Assembly (NCBI GenBank): GCA_964017195.1
Contig: OZ024895.1
Span: 9,731,501-9,795,500 of the forward strand
DNA: 64,000 nt
Direction of reading: 5' to 3'
From: Siderastrea radians
Taxonomy: Eukaryota > Cnidaria > Anthozoa > Scleractinia > Rhizangiidae
Within the stretch, counting starts at the first letter, position 1. Each line of letters begins with the position of its first letter. The position numbers and the translations under genes are program-made. The notes under the pieces were generated by a model. That model was not told the DNA's origin and did no database searches. It saw only the letters and a list, made by a program, of their open reading frames with translations. Below, piece after piece: positions 10,981 through 21,344 of the stretch.

Positions 10981-11383
10981 TGCATTGTGGGATATCTAAT
11001 GTCGAACTGCCTGGTGGGCACTCATGGGCCACGTGCAATTTTTCTTTTTTAAGAATCCAAATCAGACGATTATTTTTTTGTTGGTTTCATTTTATTTATT
11101 TCTTTTTCCAAAAAAAATTACAGTAAGAAAATAAATAATAATTTTTGTTTTGTCTATAATAAATAGACAAAACGGAAAAAAAGACGAAAAATTAATTTTT
11201 ATTTATTTTTCAAAAAAATTTCAATTAGAAAATAAAACTAAATTTATAAAAAAACAACAATAAAAATAAAAAAGTAAAAAAAAAATGAGACAAAACCAAA
11301 AAAAAAAACCGAAAAACAGTGTTCAACTAAGAAAAAAGTAGAAAAGATATGAAAATCTCTATGGCCCTAATGGGCCACCATAC
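10981..11383. repeat. Right terminal inverted repeat of the right transposon copy
   Basis: Reverse complement of 5409-5832, ending CCACCATAC at 11383. The integrase start codon is about 10 bp inside its inner edge. The adjacent sequence outside is a decayed Ig exon, so the element lies at or in an Ig gene. Confidence 0.85.
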
Positions 11384-11467
11384 ACTTGTTGGTACCAGTA
11401 TAAAGTAATTGATTCGTGTGCATGTACAAAAATAATAACCAAGTGTCTTATTAAATGGAGTACTTAC

Positions 11468-11600
11468 TGTGCATTCGTCCTTCAACGTGTTTCTTTAGGA
11501 GGGTGAGTCCATCACTATAATTGATGAACGGACTGCAGCTGAACTTCACCTGATTTACTTTTTCACGCGATGAGGTTGTGTACCGTGTACAATGCCACGT
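11468..11600 (-). pseudogene. Decayed Ig-domain exon next to the transposon end
   Basis: On the minus strand, residues RYTTSSREKVNQVKFSCSPF match the neighbouring intact Ig exon (HYTTSVSERVNQVDFTCTPF). A splice-donor-like GTAAGT abuts its end (11461-11467). The N-terminal half of the domain is not recognisable and a stop follows in frame. It is probably a tandem exon duplicate that has degenerated. It lies less than 100 bp from the transposon end at 11383. Confidence 0.6.
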
Positions 11601-11669
11601 TACCTGCGGTTGTGGTTCTAAACATTTTCGGTATAATTTATACAATTAATGAATAATTGGTTTACTTAC

Positions 11670-11948
11670 AATGTACTTTCACTGGGATTGTATCTTTGGT
11701 TCCATCACCAAAATAATTGAATGGAGTGCAGGTGAAGTCCACCTGATTTACTCTCTCACTGACGGAGGTTGTATAATGATCACTGTTTTTGCTAACTGTG
11801 CTGTTAAACAAACTCTCCTGCCCTTTGTAGAAGCGATACTTTGCAAGTGGGTTGGCTTGTGCTTGACAGATGAGGTTGAAGTTTTCATTCACAACAACAG
11901 TGTTGTTGGTCAAGTTAGTCTCCAGTTTTGTGTTTATTGGATGATAGT
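11670..11948 (-). CDS. Ig-like domain exon
   Basis: A 279-bp exon of 93 codons, bounded by an AG acceptor (after ...TTGTAG) and a GTAAGT donor, in the 1-1 phase typical of extracellular Ig exons. It encodes an Ig-like domain with Cys in NLICQAQANP and FTCTPFN as the disulfide pair, several N-glycosylation-type sites (NNT, NST), and a trailing VHC. It is most likely part of a multi-domain cell-surface protein together with 12139-12390 upstream on the same strand. Confidence 0.75.
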
Positions 11949-12138
11949 CTACAATGAAACAAGAACTTAAGTCAATATTCTACTCATTCAATATTACGAA
12001 ATCACTAGTCTAGCATTCAAAAACTGACCGAATTTCCCTTTTTTCGCTTTAGACTACAAGTTGTAGATAGAAAACGCACTGTAAAAACTGAGGTTTTTAT
12101 TACACCTGTAGGATAACGTGTTTAAACTACTAACTCAC

Positions 12139-12390
12139 TTTGTACAGTGATATTGACTGTTGCAGTGACAGGAGTTCCAACTCCATTATCAGCAGTACAA
12201 TTGTAGGCTCCTTCATCCAGTTTACTTTTGATGGTCAAAGCAACACTGGGCTCAAAACTGATCTTAGAGCCACCAGGTGATGTCCAGGTGATGTTTGGGT
12301 CTGGTTTACCATCAGCAGCACAGTTCAGAGTCACTGTATCTGTCTCATTCACTGTCTGGTCAGGAGTGATGTGTGTAATATTTGGTGGAT
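12139..12390 (-). CDS. Ig-like domain exon (I-set type)
   Basis: A 252-bp, phase 1-1 exon with GT..AG borders. It encodes a canonical Ig fold core: VTLNCAADGKP, then NITWTSPGG, then LDEGAYNCTADNGVG, with the Cys/Trp/Cys framework and D-G-x-Y-x-C. This sheet pattern is common in hemicentin-, titin- and NCAM-like proteins. It precedes the exon at 11670-11948 in the same transcript direction, with an intron of about 190 bp. No signal peptide or membrane segment is visible here. Confidence 0.82.
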
Positions 12391-13557
12391 CTGAATAGGA
12401 GTAAAAAGACAGTTATTGTCGTCGTGGATGCGATCTGATGTGTATATTACCGCAGGAAAAAAACTAATTGATCCCGGCTTTTTCTTCGATGTAGGGTTGT
12501 GCTGGAAATTTACCACACACCTGAAAATTTTTTTCCCAATTTCAGGAAAGTGCGTGTTTGGCAAATGAAACCGATTTTTTTAGACTGCGAGTAGTCGCTA
12601 ATTTTGGCGATGGTGACTGTGGTGCGGGAGAGGACACGGCTACCATTAGAGGTCATGACTTACTTAGTCGACCGCCAGGACGGATGTTACAAGGCATTGC
12701 TAACGTTGCCCTAGTTCATCGCAACATTATTCTTGTTAGAGTTCGTCTTCACGTTTTAAAATCTGAGAGCTGTAGATTTTCCTTGCTCCGAACAAAGCAA
12801 CCTTCTCAAGTTTGTTGAGAATCTTTTTTATTCACAAAAACTGTTGCCTCCTTCGCAGGTAACTCTAGAATCTAAGCAGCGTGATCATATGTAAGCAGGG
12901 CGATTAGTTAGTATCCTGTAGAACAAAGAGATCAATGCGCCTTCTCTCCCCTTCCCCTCCACTTCCTTTTTACCACCTCAGTCTATCCTCCTTTCTCCAG
13001 CCGAAGTAGTAGTCTGCTGAGGAGGATAACAACAGTGGTACCAAGTAAAGGATGCCATCTACTGTTTTTGATTTGTTTTTGTAGTTGTTGTTTATTCGTT
13101 TGTTTGGTCTGTTGGTGTTGTTTTGTATTATTAGGCTTCCTTATTCTGAAAATTATGTTTTATAAAAAAGCTTGAGTTTACCTCGCTCGAGTCATGATCA
13201 CGCCTCAGGGAGTGTTTGCCCACGAATTTGTGCGAGTGAATTTGCAAGGACTGAGTAACAACGAACTTGCGGCTTCCCAAAAATTAAGGTTAAAAGACTT
13301 AGTATGCCTATCAGTAGTTAAGGTAATCTGTCCTCCTCTGTCTGCTATGTAAATCAGAACAAAGGTCCGCCGGGTAACGAAACATCTTCAACAAAGCGCC
13401 GCGGCAGTGTAAAGTCGTACACCATAATAAGACAGACACCTAGCGCTGTTCTTCTATTTCGCCAAATTAACAGTTTCGGTTCAGACATTTGTTGAGCAGG
13501 TCTTTTTTATGTCCTTGTTTTGCCAGCAGATGGCGCTTGCTAGATGAGTGACTGTTA
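12391..13557. other. Non-coding stretch upstream of the Ig exons
   Basis: Nothing convincing here. Short ORFs (12558-12818 plus, 12349-12564 minus) have no recognisable domain or splice context. The stretch is probably intron of the minus-strand Ig gene. Confidence 0.4.
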
Positions 13558-14125
13558 ATATAGTCGAACCTCCTTTTGCTTCCCGGCCACTTCCCGTAAG
13601 CGCCCACTTTTTTAAAAAAATCTAACTTTTCCCAGTCAATTCACTATTGTTGGAACCTCACGATCACGTAAGCGACGACCTCCCATAAGCGACCACTTTT
13701 AGGCCTGATGGTTTGACATTTTCCCTCTGTTTTTGATCTTTGGTAAGCGACCATAAATTCGACAATTTTTTGGCATCTCATCACGGGACAAGGGAGCAAA
13801 CTGAATTTCAAGACGCATTACAAACTTGAGTAGCTATCACCAAAGCTACACCATGCTGTATTAGGTATCTTATAAGGCAAACTGTCATCGTTTCAACAAT
13901 CATTCGTATAATGTTTTAAAGTTTGAAATACTTTTTCTTAACCACTTGACGGCTATTATACACCATTGTGGGTTAATACTCGTTTTCACACATGGATTAA
14001 GCCTATGATACTACCATAAGCGTATGAACCGAAAATTATACCCCTCATGTCCTCTCGTAAGCGACCACTTTAGGCCCCCTTTATATGGAGAAAATTGTCT
14101 TGGGTAACCCTCCCCATCGAGACAA
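13558..14125. repeat. Repeat with recurrent GTAAGCGACCAC motif
   Basis: The motif (G/C)TAAGCGACCAC or close variants recurs at least five times (near 13595, 13665, 13685, 13744 and 14056), often followed by TTTAGGCC. No ORF. This looks like the subterminal repeat array of a non-autonomous transposon. Borders are not resolved. Confidence 0.5.
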
Positions 14126-14841
14126 CTTTACCAAGCCTAAATACGATAAGACATTGGCTCGACTGACCGAGATAAAGTTGATCCTACTTAATTATTCCTA
14201 AATGTTGATATTCATGACCTCACTACGCCCTTTTCCTTACGATTTTTTCGTTGATTTGATCACTGTAGCCTGTGTTTGTCTAAATGTTCTTTCTTCAGTA
14301 TACATGTTGTTGACTTAGTCGTTTTTAATCCAAATACCAGACGTTACGTGACACATGGCACGCAAAAAGTCGTCTCGCGTAGGCGAGACAAAGTGTGTAT
14401 TTGAGAAAAAGTTGTCCCGCCCGCCAGGTTACCCTACCCACCGAGGAACAGGAACATTCAATTCACTTTTTGCGCCTTTTGCGTCTTCTTTCCACTTTCG
14501 ATTGTTATTCAAGTGAAACACAGAAAGGATTGTTTTAACAAGAACAAAAAAGAAGCACGAATGGAATAATTTGTTCTATTGAGAAGACACGAAAAGAAAG
14601 ATTTCGATAGTCTCTTTTAATGTAATACGAATACGCTTGTTGAATGGCCAATCGAAGGTACCAGAATTTTGGTATTCCATATTTTTACATTTTCGAAAAC
14701 AGTTTGTAGTTCTTAGTCACCATGCCAAATTTCAACTCATTACGACGACTGGAAGTCCCTTTTTTCGGACGGTTTTTGTTGAGATTTTACGGCCGCCATT
14801 ACTGGCCCTTGTTCCAGAAGCTAACTTGCTAATTAGCGAAA

Positions 14842-15309
14842 GTGACGTCAAAGGCTCACCTCAAACCTAGTACCTTCACATGGTTACTTGCCGCGGGAAA
14901 TTTGACTGCCGTCGAGGGAAGATTTCTTTCCAACTGTTTGTTGCACGGCCTTGAAATTTCCGTTGCTGCGGCAGTTATGACGGCTATTACTTGTGTTGTA
15001 CAATGCTACAACAATAAATCCAACCACCGAGCTAGTATTTCACTTCATCAAAGCCTTGCGAGCAGACCCGCAATGGAAAAAAAGATAATGTTCGCACTCA
15101 CACACAGTGAAAATTTCAACCCGAGAGGTGTTTATGTCGTCTGTTCTGATCACTTCACGGACGAGTGTTTCCAGAGGGCTGTTCACGTCGAAGGATCCCA
15201 AAAGTCGATCATTTCATTGTCCATTCTGACTATATGGAAAAAAGATCCTGAAAAAAATTCTCTCCGCGAACAAGACGAAACCTGCCTAATCTTAACGCAG
15301 TTGAAGTGA
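14842..15309 (+). pseudogene. THAP-type zinc-finger remnant
   Basis: A 155-codon ORF. From the Met at codon 46 it fits the THAP pattern C-x3-C-x45-C-x2-H (C51, C55, C101, H104), with SLHQSL where SFHxFP is usual and CSDHFTDECF matching the conserved C-terminal block. The invariant Trp and the AVPTIF-like box are missing. THAP domains bind DNA and occur in P-element/THAP9-type transposases and hAT-derived proteins. No transposase core follows on this strand. The codons upstream of Met46 have no similarity I recognise. It is likely a degenerate transposon or host THAP fragment. Confidence 0.55.
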
Positions 15310-15746
15310 TAGTTTGTTTCTTTTTCAACGTATCCACCATTGTGCAAAAGTTATTTTCTTTTAACGTATTTTAAAATTTATTTTTCTTGTGAAAAACTCT
15401 TTCAATTCTGCCGTCGGCTAGCGCGAAGATCTTCGGCGTAGTCCCCATAAAATGCAGCGTGGGCGAATGCAGGACCGCCGATATTAAGCTGATAGTTTGT
15501 ATTGTTTAACTTTTTCCAATTTTAATTCCGCGTGTGTTAATTTCAGAGCAGTAAACGCTTAGAAGCGTGGACATTTATTTTATAACATACCATCCTGAAT
15601 GTGGAGAAACCGTTCTCCTTATTCCTTGTCGGTGAAGAGTCGATTGACTTTGTTGTTCGAAATATATAAAGGCTTCCAAATAGGTCGGTTCGTCTTGCGT
15701 GGAAATTTAAGTTGGGAAAAAATGTCACACGCCACTATTTGCCTAA

Positions 15747-17062
15747 CAGGGGTGTAGCTAGCTATTTTTGGTTTGTAAGCCCGTTCTACTCTTCCATACC
15801 TCGCGCGTGTAGCGCACGGGGTGAGGGAGGGGGGAGTCAAGTCCCGGGAGTCAAGTAGGCCGAAGATTTTTTCAATTTATGCTTTATTACAGCTAAGGGT
15901 GGCTTATATGTAAGATAAAGTACTTTGTTGTAAAATATCCTCACGTCATGAATTCTCGGCAACTAAGCGCGATCTAAGTTGAAGTGGACTGGACTGAATG
16001 CCCAGCTAAATATCTCAAGTCAAGTCTTATGGGAATCCGAAGTTTAACATCCTGTTCTTCTTGCCGCAAAACTCACGAACCGCGGCCTCCCCGTCAATCG
16101 TTATGTCTTTGTACGCGTGCATTAGAGCAAGAGCTGAGAGTCACTCTGTCTTCATGGTTGCCCGTAGATAAGTCTTGACTCTACGCATCGTGCTAAAACA
16201 ACGCTCAGGACCCGAGGCGGGGCTAAGGAGTTGCGGTTGACACAGGCATCGTGAGAAGGATCGTGAGGATGGTGTTAACGTTTCGATAAAAAGTTGGATA
16301 TATGCAGTCGAGGGTGTCAGCCAGAGTTGCTGGTCGTTCTCCAGTTGAATGCAGCTACTTTGTTTTCCACTGCAACATCTCGTTGTCGTACTCTCTCTTG
16401 TCGGTCAGATTAAATTTTATTGTTCTTGTAGCCACATACATCTTATCGGACGTCGTTGCTTAATCCTTGCGGTTTTGTTGGGAGAAGATACGGCCTAGGA
16501 AGCGATCCTCCTGTGATAAGAGCCTGTCATTCATTTCTTGAATTGGATGATCAATAAAAGGGAGGTACACAGCTTTTTGCCAACAGGACGATGGGTTTGT
16601 GTTTGGGACATTCACCCTGTGTTGCTGCCTTTCTGTTGTTCTTGGCATTCTTGGCTCAATGTCAAACTCAGATGCAACCTGTTCAAACCGACGAATCGCC
16701 TTGCTCAGCTCTCCTGATATTAATTACCACTCTGGCTTCTTGGGTTGCCTTGATGGGATCTACGCTCTTTCCTTGCTTTCCTTGCAGCATAGTTGACAAG
16801 GCAACTGCATGTGTTGGAAAGGACATACTCTGCTGCACACAGAGCAATGATAAAATCAAACTTCTTGATAGAGCATAAGTAGCCCCTTGCCTTTCATTCT
16901 TTCCTTTCTAGAATGTTATTTTTTGTTTATTTAATATCCTTTTACGTCTTCTTAAAACATCACCCCAAAACTAGTTCTATGAAATATTCGCATAATAAAT
17001 AAATACTACCAAGAAAAGTTTGTAAGCCCGGGCTTACTGGCTTAAAGGGAGCTACGCCCCTG
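15747..17062. mobile_element. hAT-type DNA transposon, decayed
   Basis: Short terminal inverted repeats CAGGGG(T/C)GTAGCT lie at 15747 and, inverted, at 17062, with a subterminal TTTGTAAGCCCG on both sides. The flanks share CCTAA but not a full 8-bp duplication. The interior encodes a broken hAT transposase on the minus strand. CAGGGG ends fit the hAT superfamily. Confidence 0.75.
15990..16880 (-). pseudogene. hAT transposase pseudogene (C-terminal half with dimerisation domain)
   Basis: Reading the minus strand through several stops and frame changes gives, in order: FDFIIALCAAEYVLSNT, VYLPFIDHPIQEMNDRLL with SQEDRFLG, a region before the C-terminus, then ERCFSTMRRVKTYLRATMK, LSALALMHAYKDI and EAAVREFCGKKNR. 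These match the C-terminal part of hAT transposases, including the hAT dimerisation motif (ERSFSALRRxKTYLRSTM type) seen in THAP-hAT/p52rIPK-like proteins. At least five disruptions rule out function. Confidence 0.8.
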
Positions 17063-18288
17063 CCTAAGGGTTTTACAATGTTATTTGTTTTAACTGCCAT
17101 AGCAATCTTAGTAAATGAGCTACCAAGAAAAATGATTAAATGCCAAGTTATTATTTTTACGCAATGAACAAGGCAAGCGAAAACTTCGTTTCCTCGGCGG
17201 TCCGCATGTTGTTGTTGAGCAGCGGGAAATTTTCCTTGTGTCTTTGATTTTCACTACAAATATTTAGATTCCGGTTGCACAAGGCCACCAGTTCTTAAAA
17301 AAATATGTCTTGGTTTATTTCACTTTTTTCGGTTCAAGTTAAGAATTCTATAAAAACTGTTCAAAATATTTAGAAAGGCCAAGCACTTGTGTTTCAATGT
17401 ATTAAGCGACCACCGTACTATGATGGACACGATAAAGCTTCATAAGCTAACTGCCAGATGACTACAGCATTATGGCTCCTCAAGAACGTTTCCCATACTA
17501 TGCTAAGAATGGCCACAAATCTCAATGCTTTACAATATATAATGAATATAAACAACGGCAGACAAAATATAGCTTCTTTTATTTCTCCAACGAAGCGAAT
17601 AATAAAATCGATCGACCGATGCGATCGAGAATTCGTGAGCATCAAGTTCTAGAGTATTTATAGGGTTTTTTGTCTAAATTTCCGAAGCTTAAAAGATCAG
17701 TTCTTCGAACAGCTGGACAGCGATTTATCCGATGGATAATAATTAAAAACAATATTATAATTATAATAAGAACCTTCCCAGCATGCTTTGCCCCTGAAAA
17801 ATGTTCAATGCTGAATAACTTGAATAACTTGTGGTCGAAGAGGATGCTCTACCATGTGTTATTTACACAGTGTGAAACTTACCCCTCATAGCAATGTTAC
17901 GGTGAGGCGTCATTAGTCACGTGACTATGGCAAAAAAGATGTTTTAGCCCACTTCAAGAACAGCTCTCTCTCAATTTAAAAGCAGATAACGTGCCCTGGT
18001 GGTCATTGGAATGGGCAATTTGGAAATTGCCAGTTGACAGCTGCCATTTGAAAGTTAAGGTGGCTCTGTACAGGAGCATTCCCCAGGGGACTGGTGAGGA
18101 GTCTGTAGCTATGGCACTTTAAGGCAGAGAGAAACAAAGCTTGGGTAGGTAACAGAACTTCACAAGAAAGTAACGACCATGATATGCTCATTATTGTGAC
18201 ATCATCGGTCACGTGACCAGGCCGCACGGAATATTTTAAATCCCTTTAAAACTGCTTTAAGCTTAATAAATCTGTATTTTCTTACGGT
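17063..18288. other. Gene-less stretch
   Basis: No ORF with recognisable domains. There is AT-rich sequence at about 17740-17770. The 17418-17663 ORFs overlap on both strands and have no homology I recognise. Confidence 0.4.
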
Positions 18289-21134
18289 CCTGGCATACGA
18301 AGCTTGCGCCCGCGGTGCTAGCGGCAGTGAAAACCGAGTTTTCCTACGTCATCATCCCTCATCGTAACATTGGGGAACATTGGGTACATTGCGATATGGA
18401 TTACATGATGTCACTTGCTAATTGTCCAGTTTTTCCAACTCGAGCCAGAGGGCAGGAAAGCAACGGGAGCGAGTTGCATAAAACGTAACGTCCGGCGAGA
18501 CTTATAACGCCAGACGTTCACTCCAGTCAAAGTCACTATTTTAACGTCCGTCATTAGCTGTTACGTCCAGTGTTAGGTTTTTACAATGATAGATAACCAA
18601 CGAGGTGCATAGCGGCGAGCTGGCTATAATTATTCGATATCCAGCAAGTCCGAGTAGAATAATTGTTTTATTAAAACCTCGACCACTATAGCTGTTATAA
18701 AATCAAGACAGAAAGAAAAAAACGAGTAAGAGATAAAAAGGGACAAGAATTGGTCACATGACTGAACGAAAAAGGCGCCAAAAGCTTGCTAAGTGTGTAG
18801 CGTTTCTCTCCAAAGCTGAATGAATCAAAAAAATGAAACTGCTCCGAACCAAAGTGAACGAAGTGGCACAACTTTTGGGAAAAAATCTACTAATTTTTGG
18901 CTCTGAAAATGCGGTACGTGTTTGATTTTTCTTGAAATACTATTATAATCATCGTTCAAAGTGGATTGAAGCTGTACGATTTCACCATATTAATCCGTTC
19001 GCACAACGGCGTCATCATGTGCTTGTGTTTAATCGAACAGCAGACAGAATTTTAACTTGAACAGGCTATCTCTATGCAGCTCACAAACAGGATTACTGTA
19101 GTGAGGAACGTCAGAATTTACCATCTTAGTTTGTTAAAGGCAAGACACAAAACGCAGTTGTTCTCAGTTTAGGGTTGTGGACGGAATGGTAAAAACAACA
19201 CTCAAACAACTGGGAAGCGATTCAACTTCTTTTAGATAGCATCCGATTTGTATCAGAACATTTGGTGCTTTTGGAACAGAGAGCTACAACGAGTGCAGGT
19301 AAACCAGAGTCAACTTTGTGTGATATAGCCAAAAAATGTCGCCCTTCCTTCTTTCTTGGTGGTTTGTTCGGTTCTTGCTTAGATTGCTTCTTGATTTTCG
19401 TACTGACTCGCCATGAATGTGTGACAGTTTTTATTAAATGCTTCTCTTTCACTACTGTCAGTGTTTTATTTTATGTCTTGTCTTGATACTTCGGAGTGAA
19501 AAGCCTTCCTGACTGATCGAACCCACCGCTTGTAATTTTTTTTATGATCGACGTGACGATGAAAGAAATTATTAAGCTGAATTGTAAACACAACGCTAAC
19601 TTCTTAATTTCTATTTCTACACAGTTTCTTGTCGTATTAAGAAATTAGGCACTCCGGAACAGTTTTGATTTGTGTCTCAGTGACGCTGTTGGAATTTCTG
19701 CTTAATTTAAATTCGTTGCAAAGTGATTTTTCTCGTCCATTTTTCTCACCAGGTTGCTTGCTCATATTTAAAGATGAAAAACAACAAGGGAAAACATAAA
19801 CGCAAAACACAATGCGGACCGCTGAGGAAACAGTAGAGTCGACTTCTTTTCCTTCAAAAATAAGACTTCAGCAAGACATCACCTACAGCGCTTTTTGCAG
19901 CATTCTTTGGAAAGCTTATTAAGGTCCAAAAGAGTACTCGTGAAACTACAGTTGCTCTGTTAAAAAAAAGAATGAACTCACTTCAGTTGCTCCCGGCGGC
20001 CGCGGAGCGACTCGACAGACTTTGCAATCTAAATACCGGTACGCATTTTTCACTGATTCGCATGCTCACTGGCTGTTTAGTTCTGTCATTCATTAAACAA
20101 CTTTGCTAAAATAAACAATATCGCACAGGCATCAGGCCGTTTACTGGGAAAAGTCACCCGAAAAATGTTTTCTGAAGCTTCCAAGCACAACTATGGAGGG
20201 GAAAATGGCACAACTTTTTCGCCCGCGAAGTATTACTCGGGTGTTTTAAAGAACACACCCTAAACTATTTTTCGGAAGCTTTTAGAGTCTCTTTTTGAAC
20301 AAAATAGCTTTAGACCGAGAACTGTTTCACCTATAGTTACTTGTATAACTTTTTCATATCGATCGACAGATCTAGACACGCTACAAAACAATGCTACACT
20401 AAACTCACTCACTGAATCGGCGATTCTAATTTATTTTAGTCTCTAAATTAGGACAGAAATGGCATTCACTTCAAGTGAGGAAGCTGATATAACAATACAG
20501 GGAGCTGATAAAATATTCCACAACCGAAAAAACATAGAGCCTTAAACTAAGACCGGGACTAAGACTATAAACTTGACGACAGAGCGACTGACTCTTCAGT
20601 TTGTTGGATAATTAAATTAGCAATCAGTCAAAACAACCCAATGTGCGGTGACGAATACTAAACTGGATTGAGAAAACAACACCGATCCAGTCTAAAATAG
20701 TCACACTGTCTAACTTTGGGATAAAATATAAACCAGTTGCGAAATGAGAATTTCTCAAAAAACTAACTTTAACGAAAAAAATGTTAAAAGACTACGCAAT
20801 GAACTGCAATTTTTTAAGCTTACATCAGATCGCTTATTTACGGAATTCCTTTAATGATTAAACGTAGAATATGGGACAACTGACCTTCACAAAACTAAAA
20901 CTGCATTGAGATAAGCACTTGTTTGCCTGCATTCATACATATAAATGTAAATCTAACTAGAATCAATGGTGTGACATAGCGGGTAAACGAACACAAACAC
21001 GATGCTCGACTGAACAGGCGACAACCTCGTTCCCGGGGTCCTTTCTCCTTATGACGTAGGAAAACTCAGTTTGCCCCGCGTACTGAGCTCTGATTGGTCA
21101 ATTTCAATTTTAGTCGCGTGCACCGTATGCCAGG
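18289..21134. mobile_element. 2.85-kb non-autonomous transposon, copy 1
   Basis: Ends are inverted repeats CCTGGCATACG, with an inner inverted block GAGTTTTCCTACGTCAT on both sides. No credible coding sequence: its small ORFs (for example 19222-19452 minus) are conserved only because the DNA is. Another copy follows at 21345-24217 in the same orientation after 210 bp. No clear target duplication. Confidence 0.75.
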
Positions 21135-21344
21135 CTGTCCAGCGGCACATCCCCATATAAGCAATATAAGGGAGTACCCCCCGGGGGGTTGTTCTGTAGG
21201 GAGGCTAGCCGCAGGAGCCCATAACTGAAATAATAGTTTTTGCTCCTGTTTTAACTGTTCTAAAACGAAGCTGATTCATTAAAGCAACGCTCTTTTACCA
21301 TCACGGCATCAGATTTAACGAGAACTCAAATGTCAGGTGGATCA

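Larger units (their letters stand above)
5409..11383. mobile_element. Large DNA transposon, complete right copy: DDE integrase plus alpha-kinase, ~400-bp TIRs
   Basis: The element is about 5.98 kb and bounded by long terminal inverted repeats (5409-5832 and 10981-11383). It holds two convergent genes: an alpha-kinase reading right from just inside the left TIR, and a four-exon DDE integrase reading left from just inside the right TIR. Between the genes lie a diverged tandem repeat and a nested ~330-bp repeat. A second copy sits in opposite orientation at 1-5387. The outermost TIR bases read GTATGGTGGCCCATTAGGGC at both ends. I could not resolve a clean target-site duplication: the left flank is ...CTAACCAATA and the right flank ACTTGTTGG.... 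The transposase resembles rve-type integrases with an N-terminal helix-turn-helix-like region. The superfamily assignment is left open. Confidence 0.88.

Noticed and set aside
13192..13360. 53-codon ORF starting MITPQGVFAHEF
   Set aside because: Short, no similarity known to me, no supporting signals.
19222..19486. Conserved ORFs in the 2.85-kb repeats (also 22301-22589)
   Set aside because: Overlap on both strands and change by indels between copies; conservation is explained by the DNA repeat.
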